Shown here: positions 8,732 through 24,257 of the stretch, piece by piece
Layout of the letters: each line of letters starts with the position of its first letter
Numbering within the stretch: the stretch's first letter is position 1
DNA from: Limobrevibacterium gyesilva
GTDB taxonomy: Bacteria > Pseudomonadota > Alphaproteobacteria > Acetobacterales > Acetobacteraceae
NCBI RefSeq assembly: GCF_025989185.1
Contig: NZ_JAPDNT010000001.1
Span: 763,142-827,141 of the forward strand
DNA: 64,000 nt
Direction of reading: 5' to 3'
Notes under the pieces: model-generated
Database searches by the model: none
Told to the model about the DNA's origin: nothing
Seen by the model: the letters and a program-made list of their open reading frames with translations, nothing else
Made by a program: the position numbers and the translations under genes

Positions 8732-9097
8732 TCAGCGCCGAAACCAGGGAAGTTCGAAGTACACGCACCCTAGGATTCCCAGCAATGGGAGCACCCATAC
8801 CCACACCGATCCAAGTCGCTGCGTCCATCGATCGGGAACTAACGTGGCAGCCAAGCCGGCTGCGAGCCCGCCGAGCGTCGCGGTGGCTGTCCAGCCGTAC
8901 CAGTACATTTCCGGCGCGAGGAAGCCGAGCGCGGGGTCGGCAACGTCGCGCGAGTGGTGGGTGCCGAGCATGACCAATCCGAGCGACGGATAGACGGTGA
9001 ACAGGGCAATGTCCCGGAACAGGGCGACGACGTAGAGCACCGGCACGACACCACCGAACGTGAAGGCGAAGCGGCGGAACGCGCGGGCGGAGGTCAT
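8732..9097 (-). CDS. Small integral membrane protein, unknown family
   Basis: 121 residues with three or four hydrophobic segments (around FGGVVPVLYVVALF, YPSLGLVMLG, ATLGGLAAGLAATL and VWVWVLPLLGILGCVYF). The start ATG overlaps the upstream gene's stop (ATGA at 9094-9097), showing translational coupling. It is the third gene of an operon with a second membrane protein and a Tat-exported phosphoesterase. No family is recognised; the operon suggests a membrane partner of the phosphoesterase, which is inference. Confidence 0.65.
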   Translation of the reverse strand: MTSARAFRRFAFTFGGVVPVLYVVALFRDIALFTVYPSLGLVMLGTHHSRDVADPALGFLAPEMYWYGWTATATLGGLAAGLAATLVPDRWTQRLGSVWVWVLPLLGILGCVYFELPWFRR

Positions 9098-9558
9098 CCA
9101 CCGAAGCCCAAGATGTTGTTTAGCACATGGCCCATCAGGAAGCCCCACCAGACGATGAACGCGAAGATCGCAGTCACGGCCGTGCGCGTGCGGCCGGAGT
9201 CATTTGGCATCGGCCGGCGCCAGCACACCCAGTAGACCGGGAGCAGGCCAAGGCCGATGGTGATGAAATGCTCCTTCAGGTCGAACAGGCCGATTGCCTG
9301 CCACTCGCGGTCGCGTTCCAGAATCGGGCGGACATCGGTCCGGAATTGCAAGTAAATGACCGACCCCAGCAGCACCGAAAGTAGATAAAGCACCACGAAA
9401 GCATTCGCGAAAGATGCCGGTGGCACGCGGCGGAAGCGGGCAAAGAAGGAATGCGTGCCTGCACCGGCCGGTGCCAATGCCGCCAGCGTCTGGTGGGTGA
9501 TCGCGCCGAGTAGCGCCACCGCAATCAGACCGTGGACGATCAGAAGTGCCGTGATCAC
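9094..9558 (-). CDS. Integral membrane protein with four predicted segments, unknown family
   Basis: 154 residues from a GTG start at 9558, four bases after the stop of the phosphoesterase gene. The hydrophobic segments are at about residues 1-25, 50-70, 95-115 and 128-150. Polar loops include RTDVRPILERDREWQ and an EHF motif, and a WWGFLMGHVLNN stretch near the end has a buried-looking His. The ribosome site is weak, so the start is uncertain. The His residues within or near membrane segments could bind a metal or haem, but no motif proves it. Confidence 0.6.
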   Translation of the reverse strand: MITALLIVHGLIAVALLGAITHQTLAALAPAGAGTHSFFARFRRVPPASFANAFVVLYLLSVLLGSVIYLQFRTDVRPILERDREWQAIGLFDLKEHFITIGLGLLPVYWVCWRRPMPNDSGRTRTAVTAIFAFIVWWGFLMGHVLNNILGFGG

Positions 9559-9562
9559 GAGG

Positions 9563-10873
9563 TTACGTGAACAGCGCCTCGCTCGCGAACGGCTCCGCCG
9601 AGGTCGGGCGGAATCGGCTGAGGGTGAATCTCGTCTTCTCACTCGGCACGACATCGACGAGGACGTAGTTGTACTCCTCCTGCGGCGGCTTGCCTTTCCA
9701 GTAGAGGTCCGGCGGATAGTCGGCCGGGACCTTGATGCTGGTGCGGCCGGGCAGGATCGGGTCCTGTTCGGCGCCGCCGCCGCCGAGCATAAGGTATTTG
9801 ACACCGTCCACGTCGTACAGCTCGGTGGTGTGAACGTGGCCGTTGAACACCACAACCTCCATGTCCTTGGCGTAGGCAGCAATGAGCTTGTGCGGGTTGT
9901 CCGGCTCGGGGATCGGGCCGAGGCCGGCGCGGCCGAACACTGGGTAGTGGAAGACAATGAACGCCTTCTTCATGCCCTTCGCCTTCGCGTCGTCGAGCCA
10001 GCGCTGCATCTGGACCATCTGTTCGGCGTATTTCGGCCGGTCGCCGTCCCACAGCGAGGGCGAGCGATAATCGTATTTTCCCGTCCACAGGAAGATGAAA
10101 CGCACGTCTCGGAAATCGAACGTGTAGATCAGCCGCTCGGGCGTGACGCCGAATTTCTTGAGGTACGGCACGGCAGCCAGCGTCCCCTCGATCTTGGGAT
10201 CGCCCCAAACCTCATGGTTACCAACGGAAATGTACCAGCGCCCATCCAGCCCGGCCGCGCGCATTTCGTCATCCGGCGGCGGCAGCAGCTTGAGCATGGT
10301 GTCGTTAACGCGCTTCCAGTACGGGCTGTCGTCGATCAGGTGGCCTTGGTTGCCCCACCACACCACGTCGCCGCTGTTGATGACGAATTTCGCGCGGCCG
10401 CCCTGGACGTGCCGCACGATCTCACGCGCCACCCATTCGCCGCCCTGCAGTTGGAAGATCTCGCGATGGACCCCGGGCAGCAATTTGACGTCTTCGACGG
10501 TGGCACGCGTCACCCAGCCCTGGTCCACCGACAGCGTCATCACCTCGCTGCGGCTCATGAATGGCATGATGACCTGGGTGAGTTCGTTAGTGGCCGGATC
10601 GAACATCAACTTCACGTCGCGCTTGACCACTTCCTCAGCGACGCGCTCGGGCATGACGAGGCCGAACATCTCGACGAACAGGCGCACGAGGTCGGGACGC
10701 CCATCCTTGTACGGCAAATACATCATCGGCCGCGAATCGCCGCAGGCGGCGAAGGAGAAGGCGCCGCTTTGGGTCTGCGCGTTCGCCACGCTTGGCAGCA
10801 GCGCGGCGGACAGCGCCGGCACCGCGGCCATGCCGGTCAAGAGGCTGCGGCGGTTGGGGCCGGAGGATGTCAT
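9563..10873 (-). CDS. Tat-exported calcineurin-like metallophosphoesterase
   Basis: 436 residues. The N-terminus has the twin-arginine motif NRRSLLTG followed by an Ala-rich hydrophobic stretch, with cleavage near VANAQ at about residue 32. The metal ligand motifs appear in order: GDSR (45-48), NSGDVVWWG (GD at 168-169), GNHEVWG (218-224), FHYPVFG and NGHVHTTELY in the second half. Tat export fits a metalloenzyme folded before secretion. The substrate is unknown; purple-acid-phosphatase-like or phosphodiesterase activity is possible. It is the first gene of a three-gene operon with two membrane proteins and has an FNR/FixK-type palindrome about 90 bases upstream. Confidence 0.82.
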   Translation of the reverse strand: MTSSGPNRRSLLTGMAAVPALSAALLPSVANAQTQSGAFSFAACGDSRPMMYLPYKDGRPDLVRLFVEMFGLVMPERVAEEVVKRDVKLMFDPATNELTQVIMPFMSRSEVMTLSVDQGWVTRATVEDVKLLPGVHREIFQLQGGEWVAREIVRHVQGGRAKFVINSGDVVWWGNQGHLIDDSPYWKRVNDTMLKLLPPPDDEMRAAGLDGRWYISVGNHEVWGDPKIEGTLAAVPYLKKFGVTPERLIYTFDFRDVRFIFLWTGKYDYRSPSLWDGDRPKYAEQMVQMQRWLDDAKAKGMKKAFIVFHYPVFGRAGLGPIPEPDNPHKLIAAYAKDMEVVVFNGHVHTTELYDVDGVKYLMLGGGGAEQDPILPGRTSIKVPADYPPDLYWKGKPPQEEYNYVLVDVVPSEKTRFTLSRFRPTSAEPFASEALFT

Positions 10874-10962
10874 CCTCGCCTCCTCGTTATTGTTTTAATT
10901 GTTTTACGCCTTCGCAGACCCCGCCCCCCTCAATTTCTCGCGCGCGCTGACGCGGGCGGTCA

Positions 10963-10976
10963 TTGATCCGGGTCAA
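10963..10976. promoter_or_regulatory. FNR/FixK-type binding palindrome
   Basis: TTGATCCGGGTCAA fits the TTGA-N6-TCAA consensus of FNR/FixK/Anr regulators, with outer half-sites TTGAT and GTCAA. Its centre is about 96 bases upstream of the phosphoesterase start. With the usual -40.5 placement this would leave a leader of about 55 bases. Binding is inferred from the motif only. Confidence 0.5.
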
Positions 10977-11172
10977 CCGACGTCCGCCAATCCCGCCGGG
11001 TATGTCCGCTTCTGGGGCGCCGGCCAAGGCGGCTGGATGACCGGAGTGGGCGCAAAGCAGCCTCTCTTCCAACATGCGCTTCATGTCGGCTCTCCACCCA
11101 AAGCGGTCATCAGATAGGGCGCAGGTAGAATGGCCGGCAGAGGCTCTGCCGCATCGCGTGAAGCCGTTCGTT

Positions 11173-11592
11173 TTACTTCCCGCCGACCTGCCGCACCCAA
11201 TCGCCAAGATTATAGTGATTCGAAATCCGCGCCACCCGCCCGTCGCGCAGCGTGAAGAACGCGCCGGCAGGCAGCGTGTAGGTCTGGCCGCTGGCCGGGG
11301 GCGTGCCGGCGGGGACGCCGGGGTCGGTGGCGAGATAGGTGCCGTGCACGGTGAACTCGGCCGCCGCGCGCGTGCCTGTGGCGTCGGTCATCACCACGAG
11401 GTCGGCGATCCGTTCGCGGTAGCAGCGGTTCATGTGGTCCATGAAACGGCGGAACGCGGCCTTCCCCGTCTCGCGCCCGCCCTGGCTGATGTCGTGGGCC
11501 ACGTCGTCGGTCATCAGGCCCAGGAAGGCCTCCATGTCGCCGGCGTTGAAGGCGGCGTAATAGGCGCGGATGGTCGTTTCAGCGTCGGTCAT
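11173..11592 (-). CDS. NTF2-like / ketosteroid-isomerase-related protein
   Basis: 139 residues with the NTF2 cone-fold pattern: helical start (TTIRAYYAAFNAGDMEAFLGLM), then TDDVAHDISQGGRETGKAAF and a C-terminal strand region ending ISNHYNLGDWVRQ. It matches the ketosteroid isomerase-related subfamily with the HDISQGGRE motif. The enzyme activity of this subfamily is not established. It lies 11 bases after the 2OG-oxygenase gene on the same strand, so the two are probably co-transcribed. Confidence 0.75.
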   Translation of the reverse strand: MTDAETTIRAYYAAFNAGDMEAFLGLMTDDVAHDISQGGRETGKAAFRRFMDHMNRCYRERIADLVVMTDATGTRAAAEFTVHGTYLATDPGVPAGTPPASGQTYTLPAGAFFTLRDGRVARISNHYNLGDWVRQVGGK

Positions 11593-11603
11593 GCGAATCC
11601 CGG

Positions 11604-12236
11604 TCAGGCTGCGGTGGTCAGCCGCTTGAAGAAGGCGGAGATGCGGTGGCGCCGCAGCTCCGACCGGGCGGCACTGTCCGCGGTCATGTAGTTCAACTGC
11701 ACCACGTAGCGTTGGCCCACATACCGCTTGTGGCCGTGCCACGTGTCGGCGCCGTTGGGAAAGACCAGCAGCGTGCCGTTCACCGGCGGCACCTCCACCA
11801 CGTAGTCGTCGATGTCCTTGGGGCCGCGCAGCAGGCGCAGGCAGCCTTCCTGGCGGGCCCAGGAATCCTGCTCGGGGTTCAGGTACAGCAGCACCGTCAC
11901 GCGCTTGGCCGTGGAATCGCAGTGGATCTGGCCGTCGCGCTCGCTGGAGCAGCCGCGCAGCGTCACCATGGTCGCCGCCCCCGCCAGGTCGAGCCCGAAC
12001 TTTCCGGCCACCGCGTCGCGGAAGGCCGGGCCCTCCAGCTCGCGCATCAGCGCCGCCGCCTTGGGGCCGAGCCTGAGGGAGTCGATGGGGAACGAGCCGC
12101 GGCGGCTCATCGCCGGCAGGTCGCGCACCACCTCGGCCAGCTCGCCGGCGGGCACGAAGCCGGGCACCACCACGTGGCGGAACGGGTCCGTCGCGACAGG
12201 CGTGGCCTGGAATGCGTCGTAGGCAAGTCGGATCAT
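11604..12236 (-). CDS. 2-oxoglutarate/Fe(II)-dependent oxygenase (prolyl-hydroxylase-like)
   Basis: 210 residues. The iron-binding HxD motif is HCD in QIHCDSTAK (about residues 105-107). The distal His is in the WHGHKRYVGQRYVVQ region, where the Arg after it (QRYVV) fits the 2-oxoglutarate contact. The middle strand VTVLLYLNPEQDSW is typical of prolyl-4-hydroxylase-like double-stranded beta-helix proteins. The start ATG has a GGAG site upstream. The substrate is unknown. It precedes the NTF2-like gene, likely in one operon. Confidence 0.78.
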   Translation of the reverse strand: MIRLAYDAFQATPVATDPFRHVVVPGFVPAGELAEVVRDLPAMSRRGSFPIDSLRLGPKAAALMRELEGPAFRDAVAGKFGLDLAGAATMVTLRGCSSERDGQIHCDSTAKRVTVLLYLNPEQDSWARQEGCLRLLRGPKDIDDYVVEVPPVNGTLLVFPNGADTWHGHKRYVGQRYVVQLNYMTADSAARSELRRHRISAFFKRLTTAA

Positions 12237-12322
12237 TCTGGTTCTCCAGAGCGGCCCGCACAGGATAGAGCGGGACGCCGGGCAGTTCCACTCGGCCGGA
12301 AAGCACGCTATGCGCCGCCCTC

Positions 12323-14636
<2,314 letters not shown>

Positions 14637-14640
14637 GTCG

Positions 14641-15837
14641 ATGAATATCCATGAATACCAGGCAAAGGAGCTGCTGAAGCAGTACGGTGTCGCCGTGCTG
14701 CCCGGCCATGTTGCCTGGACGCCCGAGGAAGCGGTCGCGGCGGCGCAGAAGCTGCCCGGCCCCGTCTATGTCGTGAAGTCGCAGATCCATGCCGGCGGCC
14801 GCGGCGCCGGCCGCTTCGCCGATGCCCCCAACGGCAAGGGCGGCGTGCGCATCGCCAAATCGGTCGACGAGGTCCGCGCCGCCGCCGAGGCGATGGTCGG
14901 CCACACCTTGGTCACCAAGCAGACCGGCCCGGCCGGCCGGCGCGTCAACCGCGTCTATGTCGAAGCCGGCTGCGACATCGCCCGCGAGCTGTACCTGTCG
15001 CTGCTGATCGACCGCGCCACCTCGCGCGTGACCATCATGGCCTCGACCGAGGGCGGGATGGAGATCGAGGAGGTGGCCGAGCGCCACCCCGAGAAGATCT
15101 TGCGCGTGGCGATCGACCCCGCCGCCGATATCTGGCCGTTCCACGCCCGCAAGCTGGCCTATGCGCTGGGGCTGAAGGGCAAGCAGGTCGCGGCGTTCGG
15201 CAAGTTCGTCACCGCCATGTACAAGGCCTTCCTGGACCTGGACTGCGCCATCGTCGAGATCAACCCGCTGGTCGTGACCGGCGCCGGCGACGTGGTCGCG
15301 CTCGATGCCAAGATGAGCTTCGACGACAGCGCGCTGTACCGCCATCCCGAGGTCGAGAAGCTGCGCGACGAGGCCGAGGAGGACCCGAAGGAGCTGGAGG
15401 CCGCCAAGTACAGCCTCAACTACGTGGCGCTGGACGGCTCGATCGGCTGCATGGTCAACGGCGCGGGCCTGGCCATGGCGACCATGGACATCATCAAGCT
15501 GTATGGCGGCTCCCCCGCCAACTTCCTGGACGTGGGCGGCGGCGCCACCAAGGAGCGGGTGACCGCCGCGTTCAAGATCATCCTGTCCGACCCCAACGTC
15601 GAGGGCATCCTGGTCAACATCTTCGGCGGCATCATGCGCTGCGACGTGATCGCCGAGGGCGTGGTGGCCGCGGCCCGCGAGGTGTCGCTGAGCGTGCCGC
15701 TGGTGGTGCGCCTGGAAGGCACCAACGTGGAGCTGGGCAAGGAGATCATGGCCAAGTCCGGCCTGCCGATCATCTCGGCCGACAACCTCGCCGACGCTGC
15801 CGAGAAGGTGGTCAAGGCCGTGAAGGAGGCCGCGTAA
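14641..15837 (+). CDS. sucC: Succinyl-CoA ligase (ADP-forming) beta subunit
   Basis: 398 residues with the classic N-terminus [12 protein letters not shown]. The N-terminal ATP-grasp domain ([12 protein letters not shown] around residues 43-54) binds nucleotide. The C-terminal CoA-ligase domain carries [11 protein letters not shown] and [17 protein letters not shown]. With SucD it converts succinyl-CoA to succinate with formation of ATP or GTP. It overlaps sucD by one base (TAATG), which favours equal production of the two subunits. Confidence 0.96.
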   Translation: MNIHEYQAKELLKQYGVAVLPGHVAWTPEEAVAAAQKLPGPVYVVKSQIHAGGRGAGRFADAPNGKGGVRIAKSVDEVRAAAEAMVGHTLVTKQTGPAGRRVNRVYVEAGCDIARELYLSLLIDRATSRVTIMASTEGGMEIEEVAERHPEKILRVAIDPAADIWPFHARKLAYALGLKGKQVAAFGKFVTAMYKAFLDLDCAIVEINPLVVTGAGDVVALDAKMSFDDSALYRHPEVEKLRDEAEEDPKELEAAKYSLNYVALDGSIGCMVNGAGLAMATMDIIKLYGGSPANFLDVGGGATKERVTAAFKIILSDPNVEGILVNIFGGIMRCDVIAEGVVAAAREVSLSVPLVVRLEGTNVELGKEIMAKSGLPIISADNLADAAEKVVKAVKEAA

Positions 15838-16712
15838 TGGCCATTCTCGTCGACGCCAACACCCGCGTGATCACCCAGGGCTTCACCGGCGCCCAGGGCA
15901 CCTTCCATTCCGAGCAGGCCATCGCCTACGGCACCAAGGTCGTCGGCGGCGTGACCCCGGGCAAGGGCGGCGCCCGCCACCTCGACCTGCCGGTGTTCGA
16001 CACGGTGGCCGAGGCGGTGGCGCAGACCGGCGCCGACGCGAGCGCCATCTACGTGCCGCCGGCCTTTGCCGCGGACGCGATCCTGGAAGCGATCGAAGCC
16101 GAGATCCCGCTCATCGTGTGCATCACCGAGGGCATCCCGGTGCTGGACATGGTGCGGGTGAAGCGGGCGCTGTCCGGCTCCGCCTCGCGGCTCATCGGGC
16201 CGAACTGCCCGGGCGTGATCACGCCGGACGCCTGCAAGATCGGCATCATGCCGGGCCACATCCATCGCCGCGGCAAGGTGGGCATTGTCTCGCGCTCCGG
16301 CACCCTCACCTACGAGGCGGTGGCGCAGACCACCGCGGCCGGCCTGGGGCAGAGCAGCTGCGTGGGCATCGGCGGCGACCCGGTGAAGGGCACCGACTTC
16401 ATCGAGGTGCTGGAGATGTTCCTGGCCGATCCGGAAACCGAGGCCGTGATCATGATCGGCGAGATCGGCGGCCAGAGTGAGATCGACGCGGCCGAATTCC
16501 TGGCCCGCAACAACGTGAAGAAGCCGACGGTGGGCTTCATCGCCGGCGCCACCGCCCCCGCGGGCCGGCGCATGGGCCATGCGGGCGCGGTGATCAGCGG
16601 CGGCAAGGACACGGCGGCGGCGAAGTTCGAGGCGATGCGCGAGGCCGGCATCCACGTGGCCGAGAGTCCGGCGGCGCTGGGCAGCACGATGGTGAAGGCA
16701 TTGCGCGGCTAG
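15837..16712 (+). CDS. sucD: Succinyl-CoA ligase alpha subunit
   Basis: 291 residues. The N-terminal CoA-binding Rossmann domain begins [17 protein letters not shown]. The active-site His that is phosphorylated lies in the [10 protein letters not shown] motif near residue 248. It pairs with SucC in the TCA cycle. The start is joined to the sucC stop (TAATG). A stem-loop region separates it from sucA. Confidence 0.96.
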   Translation: MAILVDANTRVITQGFTGAQGTFHSEQAIAYGTKVVGGVTPGKGGARHLDLPVFDTVAEAVAQTGADASAIYVPPAFAADAILEAIEAEIPLIVCITEGIPVLDMVRVKRALSGSASRLIGPNCPGVITPDACKIGIMPGHIHRRGKVGIVSRSGTLTYEAVAQTTAAGLGQSSCVGIGGDPVKGTDFIEVLEMFLADPETEAVIMIGEIGGQSEIDAAEFLARNNVKKPTVGFIAGATAPAGRRMGHAGAVISGGKDTAAAKFEAMREAGIHVAESPAALGSTMVKALRG

Positions 16713-16762
16713 GACCGATCCACGCCGCCGCGCCCATGCGGCGGAAGCAATTCTGAAGGTAG

Positions 16763-16807
16763 AGGACTTGCACCCTCGCCGCGCTGCGCGGTGTCGGTGC
16801 AAGTTCT
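16763..16807 (+). other. Stem-loop in the sucD-sucA spacer
   Basis: Arms 16763-16774 (AGGACTTGCACC) and 16796-16807 (GGTGCAAGTTCT) pair over 12 positions with one wobble. An inner 6-bp stem (16778-16783 with 16787-16792) fills the loop. There is no T-run, so it is more likely an RNA-processing or attenuation element than a simple terminator. Confidence 0.5.
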
Positions 16808-16862
16808 ATGTTAAGCGGGCGGCGTGCTGAATGGCCGCCCGGGTTGAGATGAGGGGACCGAA

Positions 16863-19745
<2,883 letters not shown>

Positions 19746-19808
19746 CCCGAACAGACCACGCCTTCGCTAGCCCGCCTTCAAGACAGAACAAGGACTGGAC
19801 CTGCCGCC

Positions 19809-21056
19809 ATGGCGACCGAGATCAAGGTGCCCACTCTGGGCGAGAGCATCACCACCGCCACTGTGGCGCGCTGGCTGAAGAAGGCCGGCGATGCCGTCGC
19901 CGCCGACGAGCCGGTGGTGGAGCTTGAGACCGACAAGGTCACCGTGGAGGTGAACGCCCCGTCCGCCGGCACGCTGGCCGAGATCACGGTCGCCGAGGGC
20001 GGCGAGGTCGAGGTTGGCGCGGTGCTGGGCGTCGTGGCCGATGGCGCTGGCGGGGCGCGCCCTGCGGCGCAGCCGCGCCCCGCCGCCAACCCCGCCGCGG
20101 GCGTGAACCCGCCGCCGTCGCCGTCCGGCCCGGTCGCCCGCCCGGCCACGCCGCCGGTCGATGTGGCGCAGCATGCGCCGATGCCGTCGGCGGCGAAGAT
20201 CCTGGAGGAAAGCGGCGTGTCCGCGGCCCGGATCGGCGCCGGCAGCGGCAAGGACGGGCGCATCACCAAGGGCGACGTGCTCGATTTCCTCAGCCGCCCC
20301 GCCGCCCCGGCAGCCGTACCCGCCCCGGCGGCTAAGGCGCCGCGCGCCGCGGAGGACGGCGAGGAGCGGGTGAAGATGACCCGCCTGCGCCGCACCATTG
20401 CCGCCCGCCTGAAGGAAGCCCAGAACACCGCGGCGATGCTGACCACCTTCAACGAGGTGGACATGTCCGCGGCCATGGCGCTGCGCGCCGAATATCGCGA
20501 CGCCTTCGAGAAGAAGCATGGCGGCGTGCGCCTGGGCTTCATGTCCTTCTTCGTGCGCGCCTGCGTGGTGGCCCTGAAGGAATTCCCGGCGGTGAACGCC
20601 GAGATCGACGGCGACGAGATCGTCTACAAGCACTTCGTTCATATGGGCATCGCCGTCGGTGGCTCGGCCGGCCTTGTGGTGCCGGTGATCCGCAACGCCG
20701 ACCGGATGGGCTTCGCCGAGATCGAGAAGAGCATCGGCGATTTCGGCCGCCGCGCCCGTGATGGCCAGCTGAAGCTGGAGGAACTGACCGGCGGCACGTT
20801 CAGCATCACCAATGGCGGCGTGTACGGCAGCCTGATGTCCACGCCGATCCTGAACCCGCCGCAATCGGCCATTCTGGGCATGCACAAGATCCAGGACCGG
20901 CCGATGGCGGTTGGCGGCAGGATCGAGATCCGGCCGATGATGTACCTGGCCCTGTCCTATGACCACCGCATCGTCGACGGCAAGGAAGCGGTGTCGTTCC
21001 TGGTGCGGGTCAAGGAATTCGTCGAAGATCCCCGCCGCCTCCTGCTGGACCTGTAG
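19809..21056 (+). CDS. sucB: Dihydrolipoyl succinyltransferase (E2 of 2-oxoglutarate dehydrogenase)
   Basis: 415 residues in three parts. The lipoyl domain is residues 1-77, with the lipoylated Lys in ETDKVTVEV. An Ala/Pro-rich linker follows. The E3-binding domain is around residues 120-160 ([13 protein letters not shown] ... [10 protein letters not shown]). The catalytic domain ends with [13 protein letters not shown], containing the active-site His and Asp. It makes the core of the complex. Two bases separate it from lpdA. Confidence 0.95.
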   Translation: MATEIKVPTLGESITTATVARWLKKAGDAVAADEPVVELETDKVTVEVNAPSAGTLAEITVAEGGEVEVGAVLGVVADGAGGARPAAQPRPAANPAAGVNPPPSPSGPVARPATPPVDVAQHAPMPSAAKILEESGVSAARIGAGSGKDGRITKGDVLDFLSRPAAPAAVPAPAAKAPRAAEDGEERVKMTRLRRTIAARLKEAQNTAAMLTTFNEVDMSAAMALRAEYRDAFEKKHGGVRLGFMSFFVRACVVALKEFPAVNAEIDGDEIVYKHFVHMGIAVGGSAGLVVPVIRNADRMGFAEIEKSIGDFGRRARDGQLKLEELTGGTFSITNGGVYGSLMSTPILNPPQSAILGMHKIQDRPMAVGGRIEIRPMMYLALSYDHRIVDGKEAVSFLVRVKEFVEDPRRLLLDL

Positions 21057-21058
21057 TC

Positions 21059-22450
21059 ATGAGCGAAACGTTCGACGTCATCGTCATCGGGTCCGGCCCC
21101 GGCGGCTATGTCTGCGCCCTGCGCGCCGCCCAGCTGGGCCTGAAGGTGGCGTGCGTGGAAAAGCGCGCGACCCTGGGCGGCACCTGCCTGAACATCGGCT
21201 GCATCCCCAGCAAGGCGCTGTTGCAGTCGTCGGAGAACTTCCACGCCACCATGCATGCCTGGAAGGACCACGGCATCGTGCTCGACGGCGTGAAGCTCGA
21301 TCTGGCGCGCATGCAGGCGCGCAAGGGCGAAGTGGTCGAGGCCAATGTCAAGGGCGTGGAGTTCCTGTTCAAGAAGAACAAGGTCACCTGGCTGAAGGGC
21401 GCGGGCCGCATCACCGCGCCCGGCAAGGTCGCGGTGAACGGGGCCGAATACGCGGCGAAGCACATCGTCATCGCCACCGGCAGCGAGAGCATGCCGCTGC
21501 CGGGCGTCGATGTGGACGAGACCACCATCGTCACCTCGACCGGCGCGCTGGAGCTGGACAAGGTGCCGGATCACCTCGTGGTGATCGGCGGCGGCGTGAT
21601 CGGGCTGGAGCTGGGCAGCGTGTGGCGCCGCCTGGGGGCGCAGGTGACGGTGATCGAGTTCCTCGACCGCCTGATCCCCGGCAATGACGGCGAGGTGGCC
21701 AAGCACTTCCAGCGCATCCTCACGAAGCAGGGCATGAAGTTCCGCCTGTCCACCAAGGTGACCGGCGCGGTCAAGGGCAACGAGGGGGTCACGCTGACCG
21801 TCGAGCCGGCCAAGGGCGGCGCCTCCGAGCAGATCAAGGCCGATGTCGTGCTGCTGTCGATCGGCCGGCGTGCCTATACCGAGGCGCTGGGCCTGCAGGA
21901 CGTGGGCGTGGCAACCGACGAGCGCGGCCGGGTGAAGACCAACGGCCACTACGCCACCAACGTGCCGGGCATCTACGCCATCGGCGACGTGATCGCGGGC
22001 CCCATGCTGGCGCACAAGGCCGAGGACGAAGGCGTGGCGCTGGCCGAGCTTCTGGCCGGCCAGGCCGGGCACGTGAACTACGACGTGATCCCCGGCGTGG
22101 TCTACACCTGGCCCGAGGTCGCCGCCCTGGGCAAGACCGAGGAAGAGCTGAAAGCCGCAGGCACTGCCTACAATGTCGGGAAATTCCCGTTCACGGCGAA
22201 CGGCCGCGCGCGCGCCATGGGCGACACCGACGGCTTCGTGAAGATCCTGGCGGACAAGAAGACCGACCGCATCCTGGGCGCGCACATCGTCGGCCCCGAC
22301 GCCGGCACGCTGATCGCCGAACTCGCTGTCGCCATGGAGTTCGGCGCCAGCGCCGAGGACGTGGCCCGCACCTGCCACGCCCACCCGAGCCTGAACGAAG
22401 CCGTCAAGGAAGCAGCGCTGGCCGTCGAGGGCCGGGCGTTGCACATCTAG
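21059..22450 (+). CDS. lpdA: Dihydrolipoyl dehydrogenase (E3)
   Basis: 463 residues. The FAD site is [19 protein letters not shown]; the redox-active disulfide is in [16 protein letters not shown] (about residues 41-56). The second dinucleotide motif is [16 protein letters not shown]. The C-terminal [15 protein letters not shown] holds the catalytic His-Glu pair. It reoxidises lipoate of the SucB core with NAD+. It is the last dehydrogenase gene of the block and is followed after 3 bases by pdxA. Confidence 0.96.
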   Translation: MSETFDVIVIGSGPGGYVCALRAAQLGLKVACVEKRATLGGTCLNIGCIPSKALLQSSENFHATMHAWKDHGIVLDGVKLDLARMQARKGEVVEANVKGVEFLFKKNKVTWLKGAGRITAPGKVAVNGAEYAAKHIVIATGSESMPLPGVDVDETTIVTSTGALELDKVPDHLVVIGGGVIGLELGSVWRRLGAQVTVIEFLDRLIPGNDGEVAKHFQRILTKQGMKFRLSTKVTGAVKGNEGVTLTVEPAKGGASEQIKADVVLLSIGRRAYTEALGLQDVGVATDERGRVKTNGHYATNVPGIYAIGDVIAGPMLAHKAEDEGVALAELLAGQAGHVNYDVIPGVVYTWPEVAALGKTEEELKAAGTAYNVGKFPFTANGRARAMGDTDGFVKILADKKTDRILGAHIVGPDAGTLIAELAVAMEFGASAEDVARTCHAHPSLNEAVKEAALAVEGRALHI

Positions 22451-22453
22451 GCC

Positions 22454-23455
22454 GTGGACACGCCGCGCCCGCTGGCGTTGACGATGGGCGACCCCGCCGG
22501 CATCGGCGGAGAGCTTTCCGTCCGCGCCTGGCTGGCGCGGCGCACCGGCCGGCCGTTCGTGGCGCTGGACGATCCCGATAGGCTCGCCGGCATCGCCCGT
22601 GATCTCGGCCTTGACGTGCCCGTGCGCGTGGTCAATGCCGCTTCGGCCGCCGGCGCCGTGTTCCGCGACGCCCTGCCGGTGCTTCCGGTGCGGCTCGCCG
22701 CCCCCGCCCGGCCCGGCCACGCCGACCCCGCCAACGCCGCCGCGGTGATCGCCTCGATCGAGCAGGCGACGAAGCTGACCCTGGCCGGCGAGACCGCCGC
22801 GGTGGTGACCAACCCGATCCACAAATCCACGCTGTATGGCGCCGGCTTTGCCTATCCCGGCCATACCGAGTTCCTGGCGGCGCTGACCCACACGCCCCTG
22901 CCGGTGATGATGCTGGCCAGCCCTGGGCTGCGCGTGGTGCCGATCACCGTGCACGCCTCGCTGCGGCGGATGCTGGAGATGATCACGGTCGAGCGCATCA
23001 TCGCCGTCACCCGCGTAACTGCGGCGGCGCTGCGCGAATATTGGGGCATCGCCGCCCCGCGCATCGCCATCGCCGGGCTCAACCCGCATGCCGGCGAGGA
23101 CGGCACCATGGGCGAGGAGGAGATCACCGTCATCGCCCCGGCCATCGAGCGGCTGCGCGCCGAGGGCCTGGACGTTACCGGCCCGCTCGCTGCGGACAGC
23201 ATGTTCACGCCGGACGCGCGCGCCCGCTACGATGTCGCCATGGGCATGTACCACGACCAGGCGCTGATCCCGCTGAAGACGCTGGACATGCACCATGGCG
23301 TGAATGTCACGCTGGGCCTGCCGATCATCCGCACGTCGCCCGACCACGGCACCGCCTTCGCCATCGCCGGCCAGGGCGTGGCGGATCCGTCCAGCCTGAT
23401 CGCCTCGATCGACCTCGCCTCGGAGCTCGCCGCCCGCAAGGAGACCACCGCATGA
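22454..23455 (+). CDS. pdxA: 4-hydroxythreonine-4-phosphate dehydrogenase
   Basis: 333 residues from a GTG start at 22454, three bases after the lpdA stop. The N-terminus [15 protein letters not shown] is the family hallmark. Metal and substrate residues are seen in [20 protein letters not shown] and [14 protein letters not shown]. It oxidises 4-phosphohydroxy-L-threonine in the DXP-dependent route to pyridoxal phosphate. It overlaps pdxJ by ATGA. An in-frame ATG lies 11 codons later, but it would cut into the first strand. Confidence 0.94.
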   Translation: MDTPRPLALTMGDPAGIGGELSVRAWLARRTGRPFVALDDPDRLAGIARDLGLDVPVRVVNAASAAGAVFRDALPVLPVRLAAPARPGHADPANAAAVIASIEQATKLTLAGETAAVVTNPIHKSTLYGAGFAYPGHTEFLAALTHTPLPVMMLASPGLRVVPITVHASLRRMLEMITVERIIAVTRVTAAALREYWGIAAPRIAIAGLNPHAGEDGTMGEEEITVIAPAIERLRAEGLDVTGPLAADSMFTPDARARYDVAMGMYHDQALIPLKTLDMHHGVNVTLGLPIIRTSPDHGTAFAIAGQGVADPSSLIASIDLASELAARKETTA

Positions 23456-24168
23456 TCCCGCAGCGTTTGGGCATCAACGTCGACCACGTCGCCACCCTGC
23501 GCAACGCCCGCGGCGGCGCCTATCCCGATCCGCTGCTGGCCGCCCAGGCCGCCATCGCCGCCGGTGCGGACGGCATCACCATCCATCTGCGCGAGGACCG
23601 CCGCCACATCCGCGACGCCGACGTGCATGCGATCCGCGCCGCCATCACCAAGCCGCTGAACTTCGAAATGGCAGCGACCGACGAGATGGTGCGCATCGCG
23701 CTGGAAACCCGTCCGCATGCCTGCTGCATCGTCCCGGAAAAGCGCACCGAGGTGACCACCGAAGGCGGCCTGGACGTGCGTGGCCAGCAGGCCGCCCTGC
23801 GCCCTGCCGTGGCCGCGCTGTCCGCCGCCGGCATCCGCGTGTCGATGTTCGTCGATCCCGACCCCGCCCAGCTCGAAGCCAGCGCTGCCGTCGGCGCCGC
23901 GGTGGTGGAACTGCACACCGGCGCCTACGCCCACGGCGCCGCCGGCGAACTGGAACGCCTGCAGGCCGCCGCGCGGCTGACCGCGTCGCTGGGCCTGGAA
24001 TGCCACGCCGGCCACGGCCTGACCTACGACAATGTCGGCCCCGTCGCCGCCATCCCCGACGTGGTGGAACTGAACATCGGCCACTTCATCATCGGCCAGG
24101 CCGTGTTCGACGGGCTGGACGCGGTGGTGAAGCACATGAAGGCCCTGATGCAGAAGGCACGGGCGTAA
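23452..24168 (+). CDS. pdxJ: Pyridoxine 5'-phosphate synthase
   Basis: 238 residues, TIM-barrel enzyme. The N-terminus [18 protein letters not shown], the acidic [17 protein letters not shown] segment, and [13 protein letters not shown] with NIGHFIIG near the end are diagnostic. It condenses the PdxA product with 1-deoxyxylulose 5-phosphate. The start overlaps the pdxA stop, so the two consecutive pathway enzymes are translated together. Its end marks the boundary between the core genes and the accessory patch. Confidence 0.95.
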   Translation: MIPQRLGINVDHVATLRNARGGAYPDPLLAAQAAIAAGADGITIHLREDRRHIRDADVHAIRAAITKPLNFEMAATDEMVRIALETRPHACCIVPEKRTEVTTEGGLDVRGQQAALRPAVAALSAAGIRVSMFVDPDPAQLEASAAVGAAVVELHTGAYAHGAAGELERLQAAARLTASLGLECHAGHGLTYDNVGPVAAIPDVVELNIGHFIIGQAVFDGLDAVVKHMKALMQKARA

Positions 24169-24257
24169 GCAACGGTCAGAGGTCCTGTCCAACCCTCACG
24201 AGACGTTGCACGGGACTATCTGTTTCGTCATGGTATCGTTGCACAGAAGAGGCAGCG

